A stretch of DNA of 64,000 nt from Dechloromonas sp. CZR5 (GCF_008711155.1 NZ_VUYQ01000004.1:147627-211626); one strand, 5' to 3'. Shown: positions 7,908-16,788, numbered from the stretch's first letter. Translations and numbers: made by a program. Notes: generated by a model from the letters alone, not told the origin.

Positions 7908-8882
7908 ATGGACCACGAAAGCGCCCACGAAGTCATCGCCTGCCTGGGCGATGAGCGCAAGATTTTTCACTACTACCGCGACCGCTACAGTCTCGGCCTG
8001 CTGCGCCAATTGGCCGGCCGGCAAGACAACGGGGAGCTGCCGCTCGCCCGCTTGCGGCAATCCCCTTACGCCGGCCTGCTACAAAAACCCCGCCTGCGCC
8101 GGATGCTCGCCTCCCTCGGCCGGCAGGCCCTGAGCGAGGCTTTCATCGCCGGCCACGATCACGACCCGCAGCAGGAAGCCTTCGTGCTCGGCATCGACCA
8201 TTGGGGCGGCGGCAGCTATCGCGCCCGCCGCCGCCAGCAGACCTCGCGTCCCGGCTGCAACCTGGTCTTGCAACTCAACCTGAGCCGTCGCCACGACGCC
8301 AACTACGCCCGCCTGGGCTGTGCGCCGGGGCTATTCAATTACCGGGGGCATCCGGTATCCGGCAAGCGCAACACGCTGGCCTGGGCGCGCATCGATCTCG
8401 ATTGGGCGAGCAATACCGCCCTGATCGAGGAAATCCAGTCCGACTGGATACGCGACGTTGCCTGGCTGGCCGAGCGCTTGCAGAACAAAGTGCGGCGAGG
8501 GGAGCGGCTCGATTCCCCCGCCAAGCTCTACCGCCTCGATTGCTCCATACGGACAGCGCTCGACTATTGCCGCCAGATCCTCGCCACCTACCGGCCGATC
8601 TGGGACGAAGCCATGCTTTGGGCCGCCATCGGCTTCATTCGCGACGAACTGGGGCTGGCGCATATCTACTACCACAGCGAGCAAAGCGGCCGCCTGCTCA
8701 AGCGCATCGCCGGCAGTTCGCCGCCGCGCGCCCTCTACAGCGACCTGCCGCGCCGATTCTGCTTCACGGCAACCCGGACGCTTCCGGAATTCCTGCTGCG
8801 CGAACCGCAGGTGAACAAGGCATTGAAACACCATCCCGACCTGAGCTTGTTCCGGTTGGCCATGGAATCACCGCTGGGGTGA
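7908..8882 (+). CDS. EIQSDW-motif protein related to phage polyvalent-protein domain
   Basis: 324 residues from the ATG at 7908, chosen over the in-frame ATG at 7842 because GAGGAG (7896-7902) precedes it. The central part reads HPVSGKRNTLAWARIDLD, then IEEIQSDW, and later WDEAMLWAAIGFIRDELG and AHIYYHSEQSGRLLKRI. From memory this order (N-x-L-A-x-x-R, EEIQSDW, then W/E helix and a G-x-x-x-I strand) matches a domain found in very large phage and mobile-element polyvalent proteins, where its activity is not established. Here it is a compact stand-alone protein in an RNA-ligase operon. The N-terminal 90 residues are Arg/Leu-rich and helical. No signal peptide or TM segment. Enzymatic function unknown. 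Confidence 0.75.
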   Translation: MDHESAHEVIACLGDERKIFHYYRDRYSLGLLRQLAGRQDNGELPLARLRQSPYAGLLQKPRLRRMLASLGRQALSEAFIAGHDHDPQQEAFVLGIDHWGGGSYRARRRQQTSRPGCNLVLQLNLSRRHDANYARLGCAPGLFNYRGHPVSGKRNTLAWARIDLDWASNTALIEEIQSDWIRDVAWLAERLQNKVRRGERLDSPAKLYRLDCSIRTALDYCRQILATYRPIWDEAMLWAAIGFIRDELGLAHIYYHSEQSGRLLKRIAGSSPPRALYSDLPRRFCFTATRTLPEFLLREPQVNKALKHHPDLSLFRLAMESPLG

Positions 8883-9084
8883 TTGTTTGGCCTCACGGCA
8901 ACCGGTGAAGCCCGCGTTTGATCTGCCTTACCATTCCGGCGATGACTTGCCGCGATGGTGGCGACGCCGGTGGGCCGTAGATGATCTGCTCCAGTCACTA
9001 CGTCGCGTGACGCGCCTCGGGATCGTCCAGGGTTTCGGCCAGCGCTCCCAGCGAGCACGGCGGCGCGCAAATTCTCGATGTCGC

Positions 9085-9522
9085 TTAGCTACCGATATCC
9101 TCGTTCCACAGCGCCGGCCGGCTGGCGATGAAGTCGCGCATCAGGGCGACGCATTCCTCGCTCTGCAGGACATCGACGCGAACGCCGCGGCTGCGCAGCA
9201 GTTCTTCTTCGCCCATGAAGGTCTGGTTTTCGCCGACGACGATCCGGGGAATGCCGTAGAGCAGGATGGCGCCGCTGCACATGGAGCAAGGGGATAGGGT
9301 GGTGTACAGCACGCAGTCGCGGTAGACGCTGGCCGGCTGGCGGCCTGCCTGTTCCAGGGCATCCATTTCGCCATGCAGGATGGCGCTGCCTTGCTGTACG
9401 CGCCGGTTGTGGCCGCGGCCGATGATGCGGCCCCGATGCACGATGACGGAGCCGATGGGGATGCCGCCTTCGGCCAGGCCCTGACGGGCTTCGGCAATGG
9501 CGGCCTGCATGAATTCGTCCAT
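9085..9522 (-). CDS. Cytosine deaminase of the yeast (FCY1) type
   Basis: 145 residues of the zinc-dependent cytidine/deoxycytidylate deaminase fold. The zinc site is HGEMDALE (His and catalytic Glu) plus SPCSMCSG (two Cys). Several stretches resemble yeast Fcy1 rather than TadA or GuaD: GRGHNRR, YTTLSPCSMC, the following AILLYGIPRIVVGEN, and the C-terminal ALWNEDIGS, which parallels the WFEDIGE end of Fcy1. Predicted reaction: cytosine to uracil plus ammonia (pyrimidine salvage). It follows creC by 27 bp with a GAGG ribosome site, so it is probably in the creB-MOSC-creC operon. A broader nucleobase specificity is possible. Confidence 0.85.
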   Translation of the reverse strand: MDEFMQAAIAEARQGLAEGGIPIGSVIVHRGRIIGRGHNRRVQQGSAILHGEMDALEQAGRQPASVYRDCVLYTTLSPCSMCSGAILLYGIPRIVVGENQTFMGEEELLRSRGVRVDVLQSEECVALMRDFIASRPALWNEDIGS

Positions 9523-9549
9523 GATTGCCTCGCGGTGGTCGGTAGCCCG

Positions 9550-10977
9550 TCAGGCGCGGGGCAGCCGCAAATGGGCCTGGCCGCCACCTTCCGGGTGATT
9601 CTCGAACGATGCCTCGCCGCCGTGCAGGCGGGCCACTTCGCGTACCAGCGCCAGGCCGAGGCCGGTGCTCTTGCGGCCGGTAGCGGGGCGGGGCAGGGAA
9701 TAGAAGCGGTCGAACAATTGCGGCAGGGCGTAGTCGGGGGCGCCCTGGCCGTGGTCGCGGATGGCGAACACGATGTCTTCGCCGTCGTCGGTAGCGGATA
9801 GCTCGATCTGCCCGCCTTCCGGCGAGAACTCGATGGCATTGTCGAGCAGGTTGAGCACGGCTTGTTGCAGCAAGAGAGCATCGCCTTGCAGCTGGATTCC
9901 GTCGCCGACCTGCAGGCGGCAGGCGATATGGCGATCTTCCAGGGCCTGTCGGCAAAGGTCGAGGCAGGTTTGCAGCAATTCGCTCGCGGTCAGACGGCGG
10001 AGGCCTTCGGGCGATTGCAACTGTTCGACGCGGGCGAGCAGCAGCATGCGGTCGATGATGGCCTGCAGGCGCCGCGACTGCTCGGTGATGCTCTCGGCGA
10101 AACGCTGGCGGTCCGCTGCCGGCGGGTCGCCTTCGAGGATTTCGGCGGCGCCGATGACGGCGGTGAGCGGGCTCTTCATCTCGTGCGCCAGGTTTTGCAC
10201 GTAGCGCTCGACGTACTGCTTGCCTTCGAGTTTTTCGCGCATGGCGGCGAGCGCCTCGGCCAGTTCGGACAGCTGGCGGCCGCCGCCGGTCGGCGGCTCG
10301 CTCTTGCGGCCTTCGCTGACGTCGCGGGCATAGGCACGCAGGCGATGGATCGACCAGCTCAGCCAGGCGGTGAAGAAGAGGCCGATGGTGGCGCTGGCAA
10401 CGAGGAGCAGCAAGCCGGACTCCTTGACCCGGCGGGCTGCGCGCTCTGCATAGGGGGCTACCGAGGCCATCGGCTTGGCCAGCGAAAGGACGCCGATCAG
10501 TTCGCCTTGCCAAAAGATGGGAGCGGCAACGTGCATGACCGCCGAGGTCGGATCGTAGGGATCTTCGCGGGTCTGCCGGGCGCCGTATTCGCCGCGCAGC
10601 ACGCGGGCGATGTCGCGCCATTGCGAAAAGTCCTCGCCGACGGCCGCCTGCTTCGAGTCATAAACCACGGTGCCGCCGGCATCGGTGACGACGATGCGGA
10701 AATCGATGCTTTCCTTGTGCACGCCCGAAATATCGGCTTGCGGACTGCGCCGGATGGCGGCGCGTACCGCATCGGCGAACGCTCCCCGGTTGATCCGGTC
10801 GGCGGAGAGTTCCAGTGCGGCCATTTCGGCCAGCACGTGGGCGGTGTCGACCAGCGTCTCCTCGGTAGCCTGGCGAATGCCGGGTTCGGTTTCGCGATTG
10901 ACGGTATTGAGGACGAACCACGCCGCCAGGCCGACGATCAGGAAATAACCGAAGAAAAGGCGGATGGAGATGTTCAT
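9550..10977 (-). CDS. creC: CreC-like sensor histidine kinase
   Basis: 475 residues starting MNISIRLFFGYFLIVGLAAW. Domains in order: TM1 (about 7-25), a periplasmic sensor region of about 160 residues (contains DFRIVVTDAGGTVVYDSK and MHVAAPIFWQGELIGVLSLA, a PAS/Cache-like fold), TM2 (about 185-205), HAMP, HisKA with the phospho-acceptor in NLAHEMKSPLTAVIGA, and HATPase with the N box LLDNAIEFSP and the G boxes DHGQGAPDY and STGLGLALV. The layout and the adjoining creB match CreC, which in E. coli responds to carbon-source shifts. Starts 7 bp after the MOSC gene stop. Confidence 0.9.
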   Translation of the reverse strand: MNISIRLFFGYFLIVGLAAWFVLNTVNRETEPGIRQATEETLVDTAHVLAEMAALELSADRINRGAFADAVRAAIRRSPQADISGVHKESIDFRIVVTDAGGTVVYDSKQAAVGEDFSQWRDIARVLRGEYGARQTREDPYDPTSAVMHVAAPIFWQGELIGVLSLAKPMASVAPYAERAARRVKESGLLLLVASATIGLFFTAWLSWSIHRLRAYARDVSEGRKSEPPTGGGRQLSELAEALAAMREKLEGKQYVERYVQNLAHEMKSPLTAVIGAAEILEGDPPAADRQRFAESITEQSRRLQAIIDRMLLLARVEQLQSPEGLRRLTASELLQTCLDLCRQALEDRHIACRLQVGDGIQLQGDALLLQQAVLNLLDNAIEFSPEGGQIELSATDDGEDIVFAIRDHGQGAPDYALPQLFDRFYSLPRPATGRKSTGLGLALVREVARLHGGEASFENHPEGGGQAHLRLPRA

Positions 10978-10984
10978 GGAAGTA

Positions 10985-11443
10985 TCAGGCGTCGACCGTG
11001 ATCGTGGCGCCGACGCCGATCTCGCCGCTGTCGATGACCGTCGCACGCAGGCCGCCGCGGCCGACCCAGCGTTTGACCACGGCTGTCGCCGACAGCGTGT
11101 CGTCGGCCAGGGCGCGACCTAGGTCGCCACAAGGTTCGCAAGTCTCGATACCGTGCAGTGTCGCGCTGCCGATGGTAAATGTCTTGCCGACGAGATCGTT
11201 GAGGTGAACGCCCCGGGTGACCAGGTTGCGGCGCGTGATCGCCGGCTCGTCCGGTCGCCCGGTTTCGGCGCAAAAACACGCGATTTCCTCGGCTTCGACC
11301 AGCGTCAGGTTCTGGCCGGGCCAGTCGCTGCGGCCGAAATGACGGTCGCCGACGATGCCGGCACCGCGTTCGACCCGGATGCTTTCGCATGCCTGTTGCG
11401 CGCCACCGGGTTCGCGGCTGATGAAAATTCGTTCGACGATCAT
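10985..11443 (-). CDS. MOSC-domain protein
   Basis: 152 residues from MIVERIFISREPGGAQ, preceded by AAAGGA. The MOSC fold is associated with molybdenum-cofactor sulfur transfer and N-hydroxylated-base reduction (YiiM/YcbX type). Conserved features include GDRHFGR, NLTLVEAEEI, the motif ITRRNLVTRGVHLNDLVGK and a Cys in ETCEPCGDLGR, the expected Moco/sulfur-binding position. It sits between creB and creC, 25 bp after creB, so it is co-expressed with the two-component system. A link to the downstream deaminase (detoxifying modified nucleobases) is attractive but inferred. Confidence 0.85.
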   Translation of the reverse strand: MIVERIFISREPGGAQQACESIRVERGAGIVGDRHFGRSDWPGQNLTLVEAEEIACFCAETGRPDEPAITRRNLVTRGVHLNDLVGKTFTIGSATLHGIETCEPCGDLGRALADDTLSATAVVKRWVGRGGLRATVIDSGEIGVGATITVDA

Positions 11444-11468
11444 GGCGAATCCTTTGCGGGGGCGGCAT

Positions 11469-12152
11469 TCAGTCCGCAGCGAGGCTGTAGCCGAGGCCAC
11501 GATGGGTGAGGATGATCTCTTCGTCGCGCACGGTGCGCAGTTTGCCGCGCAGGGTCTTGATGTGCGTATCGACGGTACGTTCCAGGCTTTCCCCGCCGTC
11601 TTGCCAGACGCTTTCCATGATCTGCTGGCGGCTCAGGATGCGCCCCGGGCGCTCGAGCAGCAGCGCCAGCAGCAGGTATTCGTAGCGGGTGAGGTTGAGA
11701 CAGGCGCCGTGGAAGGCGATGCGCAGGCCGTCCCGGTCAATGGTGAAGCGAGCGGTGTCTTGTGCTGTCGTTGTCGCCCGCAGCCGTGGTTCCGGATGCA
11801 GGCGCCGCAGGATGGCGCGAATCCGCGAGGCCACCTCGCGCGGGCTGAAAGGCTTGGGCACGTAATCGTCGCCGCCCAGTTCAAGGCCGACGATGCGGTC
11901 CACCTCGTCGGAGCGCGCGGTCAGGAACAGCACGGGAATGTCGGAAGTCCTGCGCAGCGCCCGGCAGACATCGAAACCGGTCATGTCCGGCAGGCCGACA
12001 TCGAGGACCACGAAGTCGATGGCGCCGGCCTGCAGCCGCAGCAGGGCCTCGCCGCCCAGCGTACAGCACTCGGTGGCGAAACCCTCGGCACGCAGCGCGT
12101 AGCTCAGCGTATCGGCGATGGCCGGTTCGTCGTCGACGATCAGGATGTTCAT
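11469..12152 (-). CDS. creB: CreB-like OmpR-family response regulator
   Basis: 227 residues. The receiver domain (about 1-120) has the acidic pair DDE at residues 7-9, the phospho-acceptor Asp in FVVLDVGLPDM, Thr in FLTARS and Lys in PKPFSP. The C-terminal winged-helix (about 130-227) includes LNLTRYEYLLLALLLERPGR and RTVDTHIKTLRGKLR, typical of OmpR/PhoB DNA-binding domains. It is the first gene of the creB-MOSC-creC-deaminase cluster and lies 63 bp after the VWA gene of the preceding operon. Confidence 0.92.
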   Translation of the reverse strand: MNILIVDDEPAIADTLSYALRAEGFATECCTLGGEALLRLQAGAIDFVVLDVGLPDMTGFDVCRALRRTSDIPVLFLTARSDEVDRIVGLELGGDDYVPKPFSPREVASRIRAILRRLHPEPRLRATTTAQDTARFTIDRDGLRIAFHGACLNLTRYEYLLLALLLERPGRILSRQQIMESVWQDGGESLERTVDTHIKTLRGKLRTVRDEEIILTHRGLGYSLAAD

Positions 12153-12215
12153 GATGGCGGCAATGATAAGGCAAGGTGCCGGACGGCGCGTGTCGCTCCG
12201 ACCCGTTCCGGCGTC

Positions 12216-13394
12216 TCAGCCTTCCGCCCGGGCGGTAACGATGCCTTGCTGGGCGGCCCAGAGCCCGACATCTTCGCGGCGGATGGCGGCGGCCATCAGA
12301 CCGGGGAACTGGTCGGGCGTGCAGGCAAAGGAAGGGACGCCGAGGGCGGCGAGCTTACAGGCGAGGCGATGGTCGTAGGCCGGCGCGCCTTCGTCGCTGA
12401 GCGCCAGCAGGGTGATCACCTGGACGCCGGATTGGACGAGTTCGCTGGCTCTCTGCAGGAGGTTCTGCTCGACGCCGCCTTCGTAGAGGTCGGAGATCAG
12501 CACCATGATGGTGTTGCGCGGGTCGCGAACCAGGGACTGGCAATAGCCGATGGCCCGGTTGATGTCGGTGCCGCCGCCGAGTTGCACGCCGAACAGCACC
12601 TCGACCGGGTCGCTGAGTTGTTCGGTGAGGTCGACGACGGCGGTGTCGAAGACCACCATGTGCGTCTTGACGGCGGGCAGCGATGCCATGACCGCGCCAA
12701 AAATACTCGAATAGACAACGGAGGCGGCCATCGAGCCGCTCTGGTCGATGCACAGGATGACTTCGCGCTGGGTCCGCCGGCTTTTGCGGCCATAGCCGAT
12801 CAGGGTTTCCGGGACGATGCTGCGGTGGCTTTCCTGCCAGTGGCGGAGATTGGCGCGGATGGTGCGATGCCAGTCGATTTCGGCGTGCCGAGGCCGGCGG
12901 TTGCGGACCGCGCGGTTGAGGGCGCCGGTGACGGCGCTACGCATCGGTTCCTCCAGTTTCTTCATCAGCGCATCGACCACTTTGCTCACCACGCTGCGGG
13001 CGGTGTCCCGGGTTTTCGCCGGAATCACGCCGCGCAAGGACATCAGCGTGGCGACCAGGTGTACGTCGGGCTGTACGGCTTCGAGCATTTCCGGTTGAAA
13101 GAGCATGCTCTTCAGATCGAGTCGCTCGAAGGCATCCTTCTGCATGACCTGGACGACGGAGGCCGGGAAATAGCGGCGGATATCGCCCAGCCAGCGGGCG
13201 ACGCGCGGCGACGAGGCGCCGCTGCCGCCGCGCAGGCCGCCCGCTTCGTCGGCGTCGTAGAGGGCGCTCAAGGCTTCGTCGATGCGCAGGTCGTCACCGG
13301 CCAGCAAGCCGCTGCAGGATGTCTCGGCCGGTTCGCCGAGGACCAGGCGCCAGCGCCGCTTGCGGGCGTCGTCGGCGGCATTGTTTTCGTTCAT
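12216..13394 (-). CDS. VWA-domain protein of the SWIM/MoxR operon
   Basis: 392 residues. The start MNENNAADDARKRRWRLVLG overlaps the preceding DUF5682 stop (ATGA). The N-terminal half is helical. The von Willebrand factor A domain begins near residue 200 with an intact MIDAS: CIDQSGSMA (DxSxS), then a Thr in GGGTDINRA and an Asp in ISDLYEGG. Such proteins act as metal-dependent adaptors presenting substrates to MoxR AAA+ ATPases. It is the last gene of the five-gene operon and likely partners the ATPase at 15698-16777. The substrate is unknown. Confidence 0.9.
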   Translation of the reverse strand: MNENNAADDARKRRWRLVLGEPAETSCSGLLAGDDLRIDEALSALYDADEAGGLRGGSGASSPRVARWLGDIRRYFPASVVQVMQKDAFERLDLKSMLFQPEMLEAVQPDVHLVATLMSLRGVIPAKTRDTARSVVSKVVDALMKKLEEPMRSAVTGALNRAVRNRRPRHAEIDWHRTIRANLRHWQESHRSIVPETLIGYGRKSRRTQREVILCIDQSGSMAASVVYSSIFGAVMASLPAVKTHMVVFDTAVVDLTEQLSDPVEVLFGVQLGGGTDINRAIGYCQSLVRDPRNTIMVLISDLYEGGVEQNLLQRASELVQSGVQVITLLALSDEGAPAYDHRLACKLAALGVPSFACTPDQFPGLMAAAIRREDVGLWAAQQGIVTARAEG

Positions 13395-15691
13395 GACTCG
13401 ATTCCCAGCAACAGACGCAGCAGCGGCAAGGGTTTTTCGGCGCGTGTAGTGTCCCAATCGGCGAGGATTCCCTGTGGCGCGGCGTTGCGCCGGCCGGCCC
13501 GTTCGCCGAGCTGGCGCCGCTCCGGCGCGCTGAAGGCGGCGAAGGCGCGGCGCAGCAGCGGAAGTTCGCGGGTGAAGCCGTCTTCGCTCAGCGCACTCAG
13601 CCAGCCGTCGACCATGCCCCACAACTGCGGGTCGTGCAGCAGCACCATGCCGCTTTTGTTGAGAAAGCCTTCGAGCCAGGCGGCGGCCGGCCCTGGTTCG
13701 TTGCCGACCGATAGGGCCTGGCTCATGGCCTGCGCGGTCTGCTCGGGGGCGACTTGCTGTTCGTCGAAGAGCAGGCGGTTGGCCAGGCCGCAGATCAGGC
13801 CGTGGCAACTGCCGAGTTGGGCCAGTCGGCGCAGGGCCTGCCACCATTCGTCCAGCAGGTTCTGGCGGGCGAGCAGGCGTACCGCCTGATGCATGGCGAC
13901 GAGATGCTCGCGCATCGCCTCGGCGGCTGCGTCGTCGAGCGCCGCACAGGCGCCGGGCAGGCCGATGGCGGCGCGCGGCACGAGACGATCGAGCAAGTGT
14001 TCGACCATGCCGGCGTCGGTTCGGCGGACGTTGCCGTAGCGGGCGACGTTGACCAGCGGCGGCACGGCAGCCATCAGTTGTTGCGCGTCGCTGGCGACGG
14101 CGGCGAGATTTTCCAGCGCTTGCGACACCGGGGCGATGGCTTCTTCCAGATCGGATAGCAGAACCTGATTCACCAGTTCCGAGAGATCGGGCAACTGGTC
14201 GGCCGCCAGCGCCCGGTCGATGGCCCGGTTAGCGGCAGCTTGTCGCACGTCATTGCCCCAGCGGCTGGCATCGATGACGGCGATGACCAGTTCCGGTGTC
14301 CATTGCAGCGTCCATATTTCGTGGAAACTACCCTTGGCGCTGCGCCCCGCCTTGTTCAGGCTGCCCCAGTCGATATCGAGCAGCCGCAGACGGTGCAATA
14401 AATGGCTGCGTGCCAGATCGTTGCCTTGTCGCAGGTCGAGGTCGAGCGTTTTTTGCGTGGCCTCCGCCTTCAAGCGCAGGCTTTTCTGCTGTTGCGCGAG
14501 GTCGCGCAGCAACGGGACGGCCGGCGCCGCTTCCGGCGTGCTGCCGAGTCGGTCGCCGACGGTCATCTGGCGCCGGATAAGCTGCATCGGCGCCTCGTCG
14601 CCCATGCAGACGACGGCGCGCAAGGCGGCGTCGAGTTCGTCGAGTCCGGGTTGCGGGCGTTCGCGCAGGGCGGCCAGGGTTTCGGCCAAACGGACGGCTT
14701 CGATGATGTGGGCTGACGAGCAGTCCAGGCCGTTGTCGCGGAACAGCCGGGCGGCTCGTGCCAGCCAGCCGACGGCCCGGTCGCCTTCTTGCCGCCACAG
14801 GTATTCGTACCAGCCGGGCGAGGCCACGCCGGCGCCATAGCCGCTGGCAAAGCTGAGATTGTGGTAGGACCATGGGACCCAGGTCGTGGCGACCTTGATC
14901 TTCGGCAGGCCCTTGAGCAGTTCGTTGTCGGCCCTGGCCGGCGGCAGGTCGCTCAGGGCCGGTAGGTGCCAGGCGCCGCAGACCACGGCGATGCGCTGGA
15001 AACCTTCTTTTTCAGCCTGGCGCATGCATTTGCGCATATGCGCCTCGCGCAAAGCTTCGCGTTGTTCGATCCGGGCGCCGCGTTGTCGGGCCGGTGCTTC
15101 GCTGCGCACGCTGGTCATCGCCTCGCGGATGGCGGCGAACAGTTCCAGGCTGTCGCCACGCTCCTCGACCATGTGGTTCCACCAGGTTTCGCCGTCGCCA
15201 TAACCGGCGGCGCGGCCCAGCCAGTCGAGCGGGTCGTCGTTCGGGCCGGCCTCGTCGATGGCAGCTTCCGGCGGGCTTTCGATTTCGTTTTCCGGGGGCG
15301 GTGCCGTCGCCTCGTCGGCAGGCGCTTCACCGCTCAACGCGGCTTCGTCGGGCCGGCTGAGCGCAAACCGGTGGGCGGCCGGCAGATCGATGAAACGGGT
15401 GGGAATCTGCCGTGCTAGCGCGAAACGCAGCGCATTCCATTCAGGCGAGAAGGTGGCGAAGGGGTAGAAGACCGCTTCGCGGGCATCGTCAGGGTTGTAG
15501 ACGAGCAGGGCGACCGGCGGTACCAGGCCTTCGTCCAGCATCAAGGCCAGCATTTCCTCGCTGTCAGGCGGGCCTTCGACGAGCAGGCAATCGGGTTGCA
15601 GTTCGGCGAGGGCGCGCAGCAGGCTACGGGCGCAGCCCGGCCCGTGATGGCGGATGCCGAACAGGTGGAAAGGGGAGGCTGCGCCGGCCAT
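13391..15691 (-). CDS. DUF5682 family protein
   Basis: 766 residues. It opens with FGIRHHGPGCARSLLRAL and LLVEGPPDSEEMLALM, the hallmark of DUF5682. The HHGPG and EGP elements resemble the TraB/Tiki/EreA-type superfamily in which paired His/Glu residues form an active site; that relation is inferred. A low-complexity acidic/proline stretch lies near residues 120-150 (EAPADEATAPPPENEIESPP). A second motif region contains VVCGAWHLPALSDLP, fitting the GxxH element of that superfamily. The C-terminal half is a long helical region. Six bp separate it from the MoxR gene; it overlaps VWA by four bases. Function unknown. Confidence 0.88.
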   Translation of the reverse strand: MAGAASPFHLFGIRHHGPGCARSLLRALAELQPDCLLVEGPPDSEEMLALMLDEGLVPPVALLVYNPDDAREAVFYPFATFSPEWNALRFALARQIPTRFIDLPAAHRFALSRPDEAALSGEAPADEATAPPPENEIESPPEAAIDEAGPNDDPLDWLGRAAGYGDGETWWNHMVEERGDSLELFAAIREAMTSVRSEAPARQRGARIEQREALREAHMRKCMRQAEKEGFQRIAVVCGAWHLPALSDLPPARADNELLKGLPKIKVATTWVPWSYHNLSFASGYGAGVASPGWYEYLWRQEGDRAVGWLARAARLFRDNGLDCSSAHIIEAVRLAETLAALRERPQPGLDELDAALRAVVCMGDEAPMQLIRRQMTVGDRLGSTPEAAPAVPLLRDLAQQQKSLRLKAEATQKTLDLDLRQGNDLARSHLLHRLRLLDIDWGSLNKAGRSAKGSFHEIWTLQWTPELVIAVIDASRWGNDVRQAAANRAIDRALAADQLPDLSELVNQVLLSDLEEAIAPVSQALENLAAVASDAQQLMAAVPPLVNVARYGNVRRTDAGMVEHLLDRLVPRAAIGLPGACAALDDAAAEAMREHLVAMHQAVRLLARQNLLDEWWQALRRLAQLGSCHGLICGLANRLLFDEQQVAPEQTAQAMSQALSVGNEPGPAAAWLEGFLNKSGMVLLHDPQLWGMVDGWLSALSEDGFTRELPLLRRAFAAFSAPERRQLGERAGRRNAAPQGILADWDTTRAEKPLPLLRLLLGIES

Positions 15692-15697
15692 GGCGGC

Positions 15698-16777
15698 TCA
15701 GTTCCGTTCCCGGCAGGCGCGATAGAGATCCTTCCAGTCGCTGCGTTCCTTCATGACCGTTTCCTGGTATTCGCGCCAGACTACTTCGTCTTGCACGGGG
15801 TCCTTGACGATGGCGCCGACCAGGCTGGCGGCGATGTCGGCGGCGCGCAACTCGCCGTCCCCGAAATGGCCGGCCAGGGCCATGCCGCTGTTGATGACCG
15901 AAATCGCTTCGGCGGTGCTCAGCGTGGCGCTGGAGGTCTTGAGTTTGGTCTTGCCGTCTTCGGTTTGGCCATTGCGCAGTTCGCGGAAAATCTGCACGAC
16001 CCGGCGGACTTCCTTGAGCGCCGGCGGTTCGCCCGGCAACTGCAGGGCTCGTCCGAGCTCGGCGACGCGCTTGCCGACGATGCTGACCTCCTCTTCCTCG
16101 CTCGCCGGCACGGGCAGGATGACGGTATTGAAGCGGCGCTTCAGGGCGCTCGACAATTCGTTGATGCCCTTGTCCCGGTTGTTGGCCGTGGCGATGACGT
16201 TGAAGCCGCGCACCGCCTGGGTTTCGATGCCGAGCTCCGGCACCGGCAGCGATTTTTCGGAAAGGATGGTGATCAGGGTGTCCTGCACGTCGGCCGGAAT
16301 CCGCGTCAGTTCTTCGACGCGGGCGGTTTTACCGCCTTCCATGGCGCGCATCAGCGGGCTGGCTACAAGGGCCGCTTTCGACGGTCCCTTGGCCAGCAGT
16401 TCGGCGTAGTTCCAGCCGTAGCGCAACTGTTCCTCGCTGGTGCCGGCCGTGCCCTGGATGAGCAGCGTCGAATCGCCGCTGACGGCGGCTGCCAGGTGTT
16501 CGGACACCCACGACTTGGCCGTGCCCGGCACGCCGAAAAGGAGCAGGGCGCGATCGGTGGCCAACGTGGCAATGGCGATTTCCATCAGGCGCCGGTTGCC
16601 GATGTACTTGGCGCTGACCTGGAAACCGTTGGCCAGCGTGCAGCCCATCAAGTATTCGGCGACGGCCCAGGGCGAGAGTGCCCAGTTTTCCGGTCGTTCG
16701 CGGGTATCCGCCTTCTTCAGTTCTTCCAGTTCCTCGGCGAATTGGTGTTCGGCGTGCTGACGCAGGATTTGGCTCAT
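15698..16777 (-). CDS. MoxR-type AAA+ ATPase
   Basis: 359 residues. Walker A is GVPGTAKS (around residue 82); the sensor-1 strand is FNVIATANNRDKG and the arginine-finger region is SSALKRRFN. The Walker B position reads TARVEELTRIPADVQDTL, where the usual acidic pair is present as EE. The C-terminal lid is helical. MoxR proteins are chaperone-like remodelling ATPases that work with VWA partners, and the operon supplies one. Starts 11 bp after the DUF5691 gene. No signal or membrane segment, so it is cytoplasmic. Confidence 0.92.
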   Translation of the reverse strand: MSQILRQHAEHQFAEELEELKKADTRERPENWALSPWAVAEYLMGCTLANGFQVSAKYIGNRRLMEIAIATLATDRALLLFGVPGTAKSWVSEHLAAAVSGDSTLLIQGTAGTSEEQLRYGWNYAELLAKGPSKAALVASPLMRAMEGGKTARVEELTRIPADVQDTLITILSEKSLPVPELGIETQAVRGFNVIATANNRDKGINELSSALKRRFNTVILPVPASEEEEVSIVGKRVAELGRALQLPGEPPALKEVRRVVQIFRELRNGQTEDGKTKLKTSSATLSTAEAISVINSGMALAGHFGDGELRAADIAASLVGAIVKDPVQDEVVWREYQETVMKERSDWKDLYRACRERN

Positions 16778-16788
16778 GGTGGGGTCCG

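Noticed and set aside
8883-9084. Possible remnant of a coding region on the minus strand (ALAETLDDPEAR-like text)
   Set aside because: Only about a dozen suggestive residues without start codon, ribosome site or recognised family; insufficient to call a pseudogene.
11355-13889. Very long plus-strand open frame (844 codons) across creB and the VWA gene
   Set aside because: It is antisense to three genes with clear domains, has biased composition rich in Ala/Gly/Arg and no recognisable motif; typical of GC-rich antisense frames.
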